The notes under the pieces: generated by a model
What the model was told of the DNA's origin: nothing
The model's input: only the letters and a program-made list of their open reading frames with translations
Database searches by the model: none
Translations under genes and position numbers: made by a program
Shown: positions 1 to 47,581 of the stretch, one piece after another
Layout: each line of letters opens with the position of its first letter
Numbering within the stretch: position 1 is the first letter of the stretch
Origin: Pseudorasbora parva
Lineage: Eukaryota > Chordata > Actinopteri > Cypriniformes > Gobionidae
Reading direction: 5' to 3'
DNA length: 64,000 nt
Assembly (NCBI RefSeq): GCF_024679245.1
Contig: NC_090184.1
Location: 3,079,047 to 3,143,046 of the forward strand

Positions 1-258
1 TGTGTGTGTGTGTGCGTGCAGCCAGTCATTTCTCGTTCTCCTCTTATCTTGTTGAGCTCAGAGAAAGCTCCTGCCCAGTTTCTCATCTGTGTCTATCAGC
101 CACCTGGACTTGAAGAGATAATGCAAATATCCTCAGACACCTGTCTGTCCTGTTTTTTTGGATATTTCCTGCACTAGAATAGCAGAAATGAATGAGAAGT
201 GTGAGTGTAATCAGAGAGGTGTGTTGCGTTGAGTGATATGAAGCTCTGCTGTCTGCAG
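1..258. other. adgrd2 intron sequence
   Basis: Intronic: a short GT run at 1-14, then unremarkable sequence leading to a pyrimidine tract and the acceptor at 253-258. No other feature was recognised. Confidence 0.5.
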
Positions 259-11761
<11,503 letters not shown>

Positions 11762-12417
11762 GTAAACGCTTCTCCAGAAACATGTTCAGCAAATGTGCAG
11801 TGAGACCCAGCGCGGCTCAGAGACACAACAACACACACGTCGTGTCATAATGTTGCGTAGATGTTGTCAGAGCAGAGGCTCGTGGTACTAAAACCGGACG
11901 GGATGAGCATCATCACACCATTAATCGTGACTGAATCCAGTTGTTAGTGAGTTTTCGACTTTGGTTGGGATCATGCAGCCAATCCGTGGAGATTTAGACT
12001 CGTGGACGATGAAACCTATCAGCTTCTTTCACCTTTCTGAAGTATCAGTGTGTCCTTTCAATAACACGTGATTTAATCTGTCCTCTGTGCTCAAGTGTGA
12101 TATGTGAAGATTATTATTGCGGCAAATTTTTAAAAAGACATGAATATTTGCATTGTTTTTGACTGATTTTGTTTACATATGCTGTAATTCTACTACCCAA
12201 TTGAAATGATGCATAACTGTACTGTAAATAATTATTTTATTGCAATAGGCGTTCCCTATTTTTATACAATGCATATAAAGACTGCAGTATTACTTTTTAC
12301 TTACTATTAAACTATTTTTGTTTTGTTTATCCATTATTTTGTATGTTTTGTCACAGGAAATCATACTGGAGTAGAATAAAAATAAATGGAAAAAGATTTG
12401 GTTCAAATGGATTTCAG

Positions 12418-12419
<2 letters not shown>
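11762..12419 (+). other. adgrd2 3' flank / probable 3' UTR
   Basis: AT-rich non-repetitive sequence after the stop codon. AATAAA at 12375-12380 is the best poly(A) signal candidate. Confidence 0.4.

Positions 12420-12463
<44 letters not shown>
12420..12463. repeat. (TC)n microsatellite
   Basis: 44-bp TC run immediately upstream of the Tx1-like LINE. Confidence 0.95.
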
Positions 12464-12466
<3 letters not shown>

Positions 12467-12479
12467 AGTGAATGCTGGA

Positions 12480-15190
12480 TGAGACTGTCTGTGAGAGCTT
12501 TTACTTTTTTCACCTTTTCTTTTCCCCTTCGCTGGACAGAAAAGAGGTAGAAAAGTAAGTGTTTTGTTTCGTAATGGCGTCTGTTCCAGTGCAAGTCCCA
12601 GCGAAATGGGGTAAGTGTGTACCAGAGGCCGGAGTGACAGTGGAAGAGCTACTCATAGTTGTAGGAGAGCAGGTGGGTTTTGAGAACATAATTTCGGCCT
12701 CACGGATGAACAATACGCCAAGTATTGATGTCTTTAAACTCACCGGAGCGTACTTTAGAAGTTTTTTTTCCGTGTTAATCACAGGGAGAATTTGTACATG
12801 GTTAACGCCAGCACTGAGACCCTGAAGTGTTTTGAGTGTGGTGCTTTGCGTGTCCACATAAAGATGACTAACGTTACATCTTGTGGTGATGCAAATAATA
12901 CCGAGATTACTGACCAACAAAAGAGCGAAAGTGAACAACAGAGGAATGAGGGACAGGAAGAAAGAAAAATGGAGGAAGGCAAAATGCAGGAGGTGAGAGA
13001 GATTCATTTAAATGCTGAAAGTGGAGCAACCTGGATGCAGTTCTGTTTCTGATAAATCTGGATATTTAAGAGATGATATTGAAAAGACTGAGGCCCAGAG
13101 TGCTGTTGAATGCGTGTGTGAAGGCAAGGATGTTGCACAGGCGGAAGGCTTGGAGGATAATAAGCTGGCGAGATGGAGAGTTTATCCCAGTGTACTCTGA
13201 TGAAGGAATAAGATGATCAGTGGACAGATGGTTTTAAAGGAACTGATATGTATACTGTTGAACAAATTAATGCATTTTAGATAAAAAACTAAATGACTTT
13301 TCTAGATACATGGACCTTCTTTTTTCTTTAACTTGAGCGAAAAAAGAGGACAAGATAAACTGATGTATGTTTTAAAGAACAATAATGGACAAAACCCTTC
13401 AGATCCAGTGATGATGCACAAACCTGCTGTGGATTTTTATTCTAATTTATATGCTGCTGACAATTCAGATGAGCAATGTAGAAATCAACTGCTACAAGAT
13501 CTTCCCGTTCTAACAGTGGAACATAAGACACTTTAGACACTGTGCTCACTTTCAAAAAGGTTACTGATGCTGTTGTGGGACTTTCCTCAGGACGTACACC
13601 TGGACTGGACGGTCTACCTGCTGAATTGTATAAGGCTTTTTGGAAGGTAATTGGATATGAATATTTTGAGGTAATCCAAAAATGCCTTAATGATGGAATT
13701 CTACCTTTGAGTTGTCAGAGGGCAGTTTAAACGCTCCTGCGCCAAAGATTATTGGAGACCTGTGGCAATTTTATGTTCTGATTACAAAATATTTTTCAGA
13801 TGTTTGGCTAATAGGGTAAATGGTGTATTGTATACAATAATACATAAAGATCTTTAACCTTCAATAAAGGTCTTATTGTATAAAAAAAAATAGATCTATA
13901 GTAGATAATTTACATTTGGTAAGATTTTGCCTCTAATAATAATACTAATGTACGGTTTCTGTCATTAGACCAGGAAAAGGCCTTTAACAGAGTTGATCAT
14001 ACTTTTCTTTTTGATGCCTTAAAAGCTTTTGGTTTTGGGGACAATTGTATTTCCAAAATAAGATTACTGCTGGATCACAATGTATGATTAAAATAGCTGG
14101 TAGCCTTAGTATTCCTGTAAAAGTAAACCGAGGAATTGGGCAAGGTTGTCCTATTCCAGGCCAACTTTATAGTATAGCCATTGAGCTTTTATGATGTTGA
14201 TTAGACTAACAGGTTTCAAAGTTACACACAGCTAACAGGTTTAAAAGGTAATATTTTGGATTTCAAGTGTCTTGTCAAACTCTGTATATGCAGATGATGT
14301 TACGGTTTTAATTAAAAATCATAGTGATGTTCAGTGTTTAGGAAAGGCTTTGGAGTGTTATGGGAAAGTGTCTACAGCCAAAGTTAATTGGAAAAAAAAG
14401 TGATGCTTTGTGGTGTGGTAAAGATTGTAATAGTCCTTCACTACCTGGTGGTTTGCAGTGGGTGAAAGCAGGTTTTAAATATTTAGGGGTATTTTTAGGG
14501 GCCGATGAAAATAGGGGAAAAAATTGGGAGGGCCTTGTGGAAAGAGTGTGTGCTCGGTTGTCTCACTGGAAATGGTTGCTACCCCAGCTGTCCTACAGGG
14601 GAATCCTGGTCTGTAACAACCTGGTTGCATAATCTCTGTGGTACAAAATAATGATTTTAGAGCCTCCAGAAGACCTAGTGAGAAGAATTCAACAGCGTCT
14701 GGTGGATTTCTTCTGGTCAGGACAGTATTGGTTGAAGGCTCCAGTGCTTTATCTGCAAATACAGGAAGGAGGACTAGTCTACATTAGATCCAGAGTCAGA
14801 GCGTTAGACTCCAGACGGCTCAGAGACTGTTATATGGGGAGGATAAGAGCTGGGCTGGGGTAGCCTGTGCCCTCCTGAAGAGAGCGGGTAACATGGGTCT
14901 AGACCGCCACTTGTTTCTCATGGACATAAAAAAAAAAAAAAAAAAACGGTCTGGATTAACATCTTTTTACAGATCAATGTTAAAATCATGGACATTTGGT
15001 GTGAAGAGGCTATGGCTGAGAGAAGAGCCATTGTTTTTTTTATTATTCAGCACTGGATTTGGATGTTTTTAATTCAGTATCCCTCAGAAAAGCATTGCGG
15101 ATTTTGTTTCTGAGGAAGGATGGATCTCAGCTGAGAAATTGGCCTCAAAACTGGGCATAAGATTGGTTCAGAGTGGTGTCAAATCATCGT
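12480..15190 (+). mobile_element. Tx1/L1-type LINE, internally deleted and frameshifted
   Basis: ORF1 remnants: MASVPVQVPAKWGKCVPEAG at 12574, then VTVEELLIVVGEQVGFENI and ASRMN; after a deletion, YMVNASTETLKCFECGA (zinc-knuckle start, 12794-12850). Reverse-transcriptase pieces follow: SSGRTPGLDGLPAELYKAFW (~13576), DQEKAFNRVDHTFLFDALKA (~13969), YADDVTVLIKN (14290), a KYLGVFLG block (~14477) and FFWSGQYWLKAPVLYLQIQE (~14708). Stops and frameshifts separate them, and the endonuclease seems deleted, so it is inactive. This layout is typical of fish Tx1-group L1 elements. Confidence 0.8.
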
Positions 15191-15195
15191 CAAAA

Positions 15196-16114
<919 letters not shown>

Positions 16115-16129
16115 ACTGCAGCATGTTTT

Positions 16130-17050
16130 TGTTTTTTATTGCAACCAAAATTTTCAGTTAAATGGAAAGACAAATAAATGTGTAATCTATGTAAAAATGT
16201 GCTTTAAATACTTTCATTGATACTGTTAATAACATTATCTCAATAAATATCATTATCTTTTTGGACAGGCCCTTTTGGAACATCCTTTTTATTTTAAATA
16301 GATACTAAATTGGCAAACAAGAAAAGTACAAAACTCATCCTCCATTTAAAAGCATTAAGGTAAATAACAGATACATAAATATCGTTCTTAGACGCTAGAG
16401 CGCAACAGTGAGTTCCAGGAGTAATTCAGTTTCTCCAGGGGAAAGGGATTTTAACCATAACTTATAAACCTCAAATTACCTACTGTGAGCTACGGGGTTG
16501 TTCATTGTAATAAATGTTATTATTTGTTTCTGTAAGTCGTCAGCCCGCATTATTTCAACTTATTTTTTTAAAATAATCATGTTTAACTGTGGAATTTGTG
16601 GTGAAAACTACATGATGCCTGTACATAAAATTCCACCAATCAGAGTCACACTATGAGCTCTTAAGCTCCGCCCACTCCCATGAAGCTCCGCAAATTACAT
16701 AATTAAGTCTAATTATCTCTAAAAGTATATAAATACAGTTTAAAGCTTGATTGGATGTGCTCAATGGGTAACACATACAAAGCCTAATGTTCTTTAATTA
16801 AAGTTTCTTTAAATATTAAAATAGTTTTGGCTGATGTAATATGACACTAGTGGGCGTGGCCACACCTAGAAGGAGGTTCATTTCAAAGAACCCCTTCATT
16901 TCTAACTTATAGAGTTGCTCACTAAATGCAAACAAATATTATTCTGACAGTTCCAATTTTATTTGTTACCACATTTAACAGGGAATAAAATGCAAAGAAT
17001 AAAATGTGTAAGTTGTACAACATGTTTACATTTTAAATTGGTCCGATAAA
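16130..17050. other. intergenic, no recognised gene
   Basis: AT-rich sequence between the adgrd2 and nr5a1 3' ends. No coding signal and no second copy in the window. Confidence 0.4.
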
Positions 17051-17054
17051 GTCA

Positions 17055-17340
17055 TTGGTCCCAAATTATGGAATGAACTGCAGCTGTACATCATATCCCG
17101 TTTATAAATCATACTTCTTCTCTTTGGCCTTTAACACATCTTGAGATGACTTTTGCTGTGACTGTTATTTTATTGTGTAAAATGTTTGATATATTTTTTT
17201 TTAACATTTTTGATGTGGATACTTTAAATAGTATTCATGTGTGTTATGTTAATTATTTTGTGTATTGACAATGTACAGCACTTTGGCTAACATTGTTATT
17301 TTTAAAGTGCTTTATAAATAAAGGACATTGAGATAAATGT
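17055..17340 (+). mobile_element. non-LTR retrotransposon 3' end
   Basis: The frame at 17060 reads GPKLWNELQLYI, the C-terminal motif found just before the stop in fish CR1/L2/Rex1-type LINE ORFs. A 3' UTR ends in AAAGTGCTTTATAAATAAAG and GACATTGAGATAAATG. Truncated at the 5' side. Confidence 0.6.
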
Positions 17341-17590
17341 TCCTCTTATTATGTGTTATTATAGTCGGGCCAACTATGGCACACATGGCTCAGTTCTGGC
17401 AGCGGTAATAATTTGTTGTAGAGTTCATTTCCATCCATATTCTGATTTCTGAATATTCAAATGTAATGTTAACACAACATGTTTTCTCAGTTGTTTTGAA
17501 TTTTATGAATTTTAAACATTGCCCTTGTGTGTTTTTTATTGTATAAATTTGTTGAATACAATTGAATTGTTTTTAATATAAACATATACT

Positions 17591-18500
17591 GGACCCTATT
17601 TTAACGATCTGAAACGCAAGTGTCAAAGCGCGAAGCGCAAGTAACTTTGTGGGCGGGTCTCGGCGCTGTTGCTATTTTCCCGGCGGGATAAATGGCTCTT
17701 GCGCACGGCGCAAATCTAAAATGGGTTGGTCTGAAGTAGCTTCATTATTCGTAGGTGTGGTTTGGGCGTAACGTGAATAAACCAATCAGAGCGGCATCCA
17801 ACATCCCCTTTAAAAGCAGCTGCGCAAGTTCATTATGGGTCGCTATTATTATGGCGTATTTACCAGGCGCACGCCAGGAGCGGTTCACAGCCGAGGAGAC
17901 TGATGTTCTTGAAGAGCAGTGAAAGACAGAGAAGTTGTGTTGTATGGGGATGGGAGAAACATAGATGTCTTGCCACTATTGGGCAAACAGGTCTGATCCT
18001 TAATTACTACAATTAGCCTGAATAATTTGTAAGCTAGATTTATGCCTATTTTTCCACATCTTCGTGGCACACCACAATGATTTCCGTCATCTTGTGTGTT
18101 CATATTTTTTTAGTGTAACAATTTATGATTTGCAAAAATAACTGTTGCATCTGTGTAGATTACATGAGCAAAGTGTATGCGCGTTGAGCACGCTATACAT
18201 TATGGTCAAGCATGCGCCCTTAAAATAGCATAATGAACAACGCGCAGCGCGCCGCTGACTTTAGACGAGGTTTTTTCTGGTCAGTGGCGCAACTGTTTAA
18301 TGGAACAGCAAAATAGCTCCAGGGATTGTTTGCGCCGGAACACGCCTCCTTTTTTGCGCTGAACCGCCCAGGGAGCGCAAGTTCATTCACTAGTTTAGCG
18401 ACGAGCTTCTGTGGAGGGAAAAGCGCGCTTTGCGCCGGTGCAAAATAGGAATGACACGCGTCGGTGTACAAAGTCAATTGCGCTGGGTGCAAGATAGTGT
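17591..18500 (+). mobile_element. Harbinger-type non-autonomous element, copy 1
   Basis: About 910 bp from GGACCCTATTTTAACGATCT to CAATTGCGCTGGGTGCAAGA. The interior keeps a Myb/SANT-like protein fragment (AYLPGARQERFTAEETDVL, 17854-17910) of the kind encoded by Harbinger accessory genes, with stops after it. Relative to copy 2 (27832-28820) it lacks about 100 bp after GATGGGAGAAAC and has 19 extra bp near the left end. Confidence 0.65.
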
Positions 18501-18890
18501 TAATAAACAATGTGTTTTTAAGCTTTCAAATGAGGACGCAGAATTATTTTGATAAATTAGGGACGGCCTACTTTACCTGAAAATAACATTATGAACTGTA
18601 TTCAAATTGAATTATTACAACTGGACCTTATTAAGGAAAGTATTAAGTAAATTTAATTACACATTTAACAAAAAGAGACCCACTGTATCTGCATTCACGC
18701 TATTCATATTTTGCAATAAATTGAAAAATATAGTTTTATACAAAGAATAATCACATATTAAAATAAGTATTTGATATGTATTTCTGCATTGTTTTTTTTC
18801 AATTATGCTGTTTGCAATGCTTCATGGGATTGTAGTTCTTTCCCTCACTAAATCTGTGAAGTTCACAGTCTCATTCGAACGTTTTTTTTG
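18501..18890. other. intergenic, no recognised gene
   Basis: AT-rich. Includes CTTCATGGGATTGTAGTTCT, a phrase common in dispersed fish repeats. No coding signal. Confidence 0.35.
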
Positions 18891-18891
18891 C

Positions 18892-19019
18892 TTTAAATCG
18901 ATGTTTGTAATGTTGTGATTCTCAGTATGGAGTACCACAAGGCTCAGTACTAGGACCGTTGCTTTTCACCCTCCACAAGTTTTAGTTTTAAATCGAGGTT
19001 TGTAATGTTGTGATTCTCC
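18892..19019 (+). mobile_element. tiny LINE reverse-transcriptase fragment between direct repeats
   Basis: 18921-18974 reads QYGVPQGSVLGPLLFTLH, the RT motif B region of CR1/L2/Rex1-type LINEs. It is bracketed by a 32-bp direct repeat (TTTAAATCGATGTTTGTAAT and onward, 18892-18923 and 18987-19018, one mismatch seen). It is far too short to be functional. Confidence 0.65.
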
Positions 19020-19365
19020 TTGTAGTTTCCTGGTTTGGTTCATGGCTTATAACGCTTTAACTTAGACTTTTGAAATCCCTATGGGAAAAATGAATTGTAA
19101 AAAACAATCCTTCCGGAGCTCTTCCGGACACTCTGCAATTATTACCTTTATAACTCAGAGAATAACAAAACAGCACTAAGAAGGAAACACTATTGCAAAT
19201 ATAAAAACACCTCTGTGTCCATCAGTGATTGTCGTGCTTAAAAATGAATGCAGATGAAATAAAATCTGCACATTCTTCACGCAAGGTGTGAAATAATTGC
19301 CTTTGGAAAACTGTTCACCATCCGTTTTGCACTTATGGCTTTGACTCTGGAGAGGAATGTCCCGT

Positions 19366-43839
<24,474 letters not shown>

Positions 43840-43880
43840 CACAACTCAATCAACTCAACCTCCCGCTTCTCCTACAGACG
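43840..43880 (-). other. nr5a1: nr5a1 5' UTR part of the ATG exon
   Basis: 41 nt between the predicted acceptor (ccgcag, 43881-43886) and the ATG. No upstream ATG lies within this stretch. Confidence 0.45.
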
Positions 43881-44441
43881 CTGCGGTTTCAGGGGGGAAA
43901 AATTACATTCTTTAAAAAATGCAATTATTGATCATGAATTGAGAACTGAAGGTCTTGTCTTAAACACGGTTTAATTGGGCACGCGCATTCCGACAACAGG
44001 CATCAGTTCCACAAAACCACTCCACCGCGAATAAAGCGACGATCGCGTGACAGTGTTGTTCATGACAAAAACAGCAATGATAATAATAATGCTAGAGATG
44101 TAGCCTAGATCACAAAGCATCTGTTTTATTTCTGTGCGCACGCAGAGGACAGATGCACTTATTTTTTTATCAATATTTTTATCATATTGACTCTTTTCAT
44201 GTCTCCTCCTTACGACACACACACACATACTCCCACGCCCACTGCACGACACACACGCGCGCGCTCACTGAACGACGCGCGGGCGTTTTTTTAAATAATT
44301 TTAATTTTAATAATAATGATTAATATTTGATTGTAGGCATACAATTTTTATTAAATATAATTAATTGATAAATAAAGACATATTTGCATTCTTATCATTT
44401 GTATATGTAAATTAATTATACAGACTAGAAAGCCATTTGTG

Positions 44442-44605
44442 TAACTCTTTATTTGAAGGTGTCATTGTTACAGTGTAATTATATATTTAAGTACTGAGTA
44501 ACTGGGTACTATAGGATTAGGGTTTGATGCATGTTATTATGCATAATTTATAGTTATTACTACATGCAACATATGTAACGGACAATATAAAATAAAGTGT
44601 TGTCG
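44442..44605 (-). repeat. MITE family F copy
   Basis: TTTATTTGAAGGTGTCATTG ... ATGTAACGGACAATATAAAA. Lies in the proposed first intron of nr5a1. Confidence 0.6.
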
Positions 44606-45287
44606 ACCTTGCATTGAATCCACATGTGGTGGAATTTATTTTTAGGCTATTTTCTTTTTTCTCTCTTCTTTTTTATTTATTTATTTGTTTGTTTTTTAAT
44701 CGAATTAGTTTTCTGAATATTTTGTGAACTAATTGTGTTGATGTTTTGCGGTAAAGAACTGCATTATATTTAAATAAGGAAATAGTAAAATGATTTAAAA
44801 AGCTAAGCGTAATATAAAGCTTAATGGAAACAAATTCTTATCAGAAACGATTCGGATTTCACTTTAAATAACCTTTTTAGTGAATATTTCCGATTATTAA
44901 GTATTTATGTATCTATCTAAAATTAAATAGCGACCTGCGATGCATAAATGAACCCGTTTCTGGAGAATAAGAGACATTTTATGTCCGTGTCTTAAAGTGA
45001 AAATGTATATCGAATGAAACTCAACACAGTCTGCGATTCTCCGGCAGTATTTTAATGACGCATTTACAATACAGACGTTTGAAACGATGTTATATTATAG
45101 AAGAGAAGCTCTCGCGCTTAGATGATCATTAATGCACCTGTATTTCATCACATTTGTTTGTGCTCCACGCCGTGAGAACTTAAACTTAAAAAGCGTGGCG
45201 ATGAGAAATGCGTCCAAATGAGGCGCGTTTTCGCCCAGACTCTCTCAGAATGAGTGTTTTCCACACCTGAGGCATGCATGGACTCAC
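44606..45287. other. proposed nr5a1 intron 1, near-promoter part
   Basis: No dispersed repeat recognised. AT-rich, becoming CpG-containing towards 45170-45240, which fits promoter-proximal sequence. Confidence 0.35.
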
Positions 45288-45420
45288 CATTAATGAAACA
45301 CGGCCCGGTCAGTCCCTCAGAAACTTCAGCAGCGACTCCAACAGGTCTCAGGTCCTCCTCGGGGTCTGGACGTCTTCAGAAGATCGCAGAGGTCTTCATT
45401 GGACAGCGCGCTCATGTGAC
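45288..45420 (-). promoter_or_regulatory. nr5a1: probable nr5a1 promoter and non-coding first exon
   Basis: On the - strand, in transcription order, there is an E-box CACATG (45418-45413), then CCAAT (45402-45398), then about 110 nt of GC-balanced sequence ending at a strong donor ATTAATG|gtgagt (exon end 45288). The mammalian NR5A1 basal promoter is known to use an E-box followed closely by a CAAT box, with a non-coding exon 1 spliced to the ATG exon. A good acceptor (pyrimidine tract plus gcag) lies at 43881-43882, which would make intron 1 1,407 bp. The transcription start was not located. Confidence 0.5.
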
Positions 45421-45821
45421 AGCTCACGCGCAGATAATGCGCGCTCCGGGCGTTTTATTATCAGCCTCGCAAAAAAAAAAAAAAAAAAGGTGGCTATCTA
45501 CTCAAGTGATTGATCGGTACATTAACAAATATCATGATATAATGCAACAACAACAAAAATGCATTTTACACATTTGTTCTGCTATGCTTGTTATATATTC
45601 CCTCTGGTTTAATTGTTTTAAATTATTGCTTATCGAATGATATAGGCTAATTATTTTCTGATACAGCCTATTTATGTTGGACAAAGCAAAATATTTTGTA
45701 TGACATGACAGCCAAGGTTGTCCTCTTTAAGATACACAACAAAGTCATCCTGCTCGCTCAGATATGGACAACAATAGGCCTACACGTAACTGGATTTTAT
45801 GAAGTTATTTAAAAAAGCGTT

Positions 45822-45822
<1 letters not shown>

Positions 45823-45906
<84 letters not shown>

Positions 45907-45922
45907 AACAAACAAACAAACC
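45823..45922. repeat. (CA)n microsatellite
   Basis: About 84 bp of CA with a CAAA-rich end. Confidence 0.95.
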
Positions 45923-46089
45923 TACCCATCACAGGAAACATTCTGCATTTTTACTTTCTCAAAAAAAAAAAAATCCTGTATGATTTATAAGCCTTTTGAA
46001 AAGTGGGGACATGGGTCATGTCCTCATATTTCACCCTCTCCTGTAGTAGTGTCATGCCATTATACACATTTGTGTCCTCATATTTCACA

Positions 46090-46090
<1 letters not shown>

Positions 46091-46142
<52 letters not shown>
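46091..46142. repeat. (CA)n microsatellite
   Basis: 52-bp CA run. Confidence 0.95.
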
Positions 46143-46146
<4 letters not shown>

Positions 46147-46261
46147 TTATACTATTTTTTCCGTCCGGGTATATTTACAAAGATACATACAGTATGATTC
46201 AGACAGGTTTTATTTTATTTTTATAACGAACATGATATGATATATGTATATAGCCTATATT

Positions 46262-46645
46262 AATTTTACAGTGACACTGTTACAAGTTACATCTACTTAC
46301 CATAGTAATAACAGTGAATGATGCATAATTACATGCAACTGGCCCTAAACCCTAACCCTATAGTAAGTCGCCTTCATACAATGCATTAATATTACTCAGT
46401 ATTTAAATATATAATTACACAGAAATAAAGACACCTTAAAATAAAGTGTAATCCTTTATTTTAAGGTGTCTGTGTTACCGTGTAATTATTTAAATACTGA
46501 GTAGTATTAATGAACTGTACTTACTATAGGGTTAAGGCTTGGTGTAGGGTCAGTTGCATGTAATTATGCGTAAATTATACTTATTACTACATGCAACTAC
46601 AAGAAACGAGTAACAAGGACACTAAAATTAAGTGTTGCCATATAA
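46262..46645. repeat. inverted pair of MITE family F
   Basis: Two copies meet at about 46453 (AAAATAAAGTGTAATCCTTT). The left copy is + and the right copy inverted, giving a ~380-bp imperfect palindrome 1 kb upstream of the proposed nr5a1 promoter. Confidence 0.7.
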
Positions 46646-46929
46646 AGCGTAACCAAGTTATTGTATGAAAATGCAAGGGAAAAATATTTTGGTTGCACCA
46701 TTTCAATGATTTGGAGTCATCAAATCCAATGTTTTTGGTGTTTCAAAAATGCACGACACCAACATGAATACAAAGATTAGGAACGTGTCGAATTTCGAAT
46801 AAGTAAAATGTTCTAGTGCTAGTGGACAAAATAAAATATGAACTCGAAAGGATCTGATGTTTGCTGTTGCGATGTCTATACATGCACACCATTTTTTTAT
46901 TTGTTATAATGAAGTGTTATAGTTTACTT

Positions 46930-47135
46930 AGGTTTGTTTCAAATCACGGACCGGCTGTAGAAGAGCCCGACCGAGCGCGCGCAGTGTTGGTGTTGGTGAG
47001 GCGGCGCAGTGGAGCGCGTGAGAGGTGCGATAGTTTATCAGTCAAGGTTAGCGCTGTTATGCCGGCTGCTGTGGCGGCTCTGCTCGGGCTCGGCGTTCCG
47101 TTCCTGATATCAAGCGCAAAGTAAAGACATCACCG
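46930..47135. other. CpG-rich block
   Basis: GC-rich, CpG-dense sequence (CCGACCGAGCGCGCGCAGTG and onward), in contrast to AT-rich flanks. A short frame (MPAAVAALLGLGVPFLISSA) starts at 47059 on + but has no supporting motif. It could be a CpG-island promoter or distal nr5a1 promoter, or just a GC-rich repeat. No function assigned. Confidence 0.35.
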
Positions 47136-47465
47136 CGATGCTTTGACTCCGGAGAGCCTATTTCTGCTCGGCGAGCATTCCTGCGTCCTCTATAAAACAC
47201 CAGAGTCTGATAGTGACAGGATGAGGAGCCACGGAGAGAAATGCTGATGTGCTCAGAAGGAACAAAGCCATAGGCCATTTAAAATAACCTAAAACGGATA
47301 CTTCTGGACTGGTGCTGGATGCTGGTTGTTCAAAAGTAACGCACGTAGAAATGACATATACAACTATAAGAGCAAGGAACATCGAGATATAACTTTACTT
47401 TTATGGGCCATTTATTTTATTTATTTTTCTCAAGGACACACTCAAACTTCATACACTGAAAAAAA

Positions 47466-47581
47466 CGGTCCGACTTTAAATTAGGTCGCCTTAACTGCCA
47501 CTAACATTTAAATCAATAATTTGATACAATGCACTTATGGTGTGGATACAAGTTTTTACATTAAACTAACATAAAAAATAC
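47466..47581. repeat. MITE family B end fragment
   Basis: GTCCGACTTTAAATTAGGTC, GCCTTAACTGCCACTAACAT and TTGATACAATGCACTTATGG match the reverse complement of the right arm of the MITE B at 41385-41546. It runs directly into the 42-bp minisatellite. Confidence 0.8.

Noticed and set aside
12510..13007. 165-aa ORF on the - strand
   Set aside because: Antisense shadow of the LINE ORF1 remnant, whose + strand frame shows known Tx1/L1 wording.
46300..46560. CCCTAAACCCTAACCCTATA as interstitial telomere repeat
   Set aside because: It is part of MITE family F, not TTAGGG arrays; there are only one to two telomere-like words per copy.
46861..47124. 87-aa + strand ORF in the CpG-rich block as a gene
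   Set aside because: No conserved motif recognised; listed only as a CpG-rich block.
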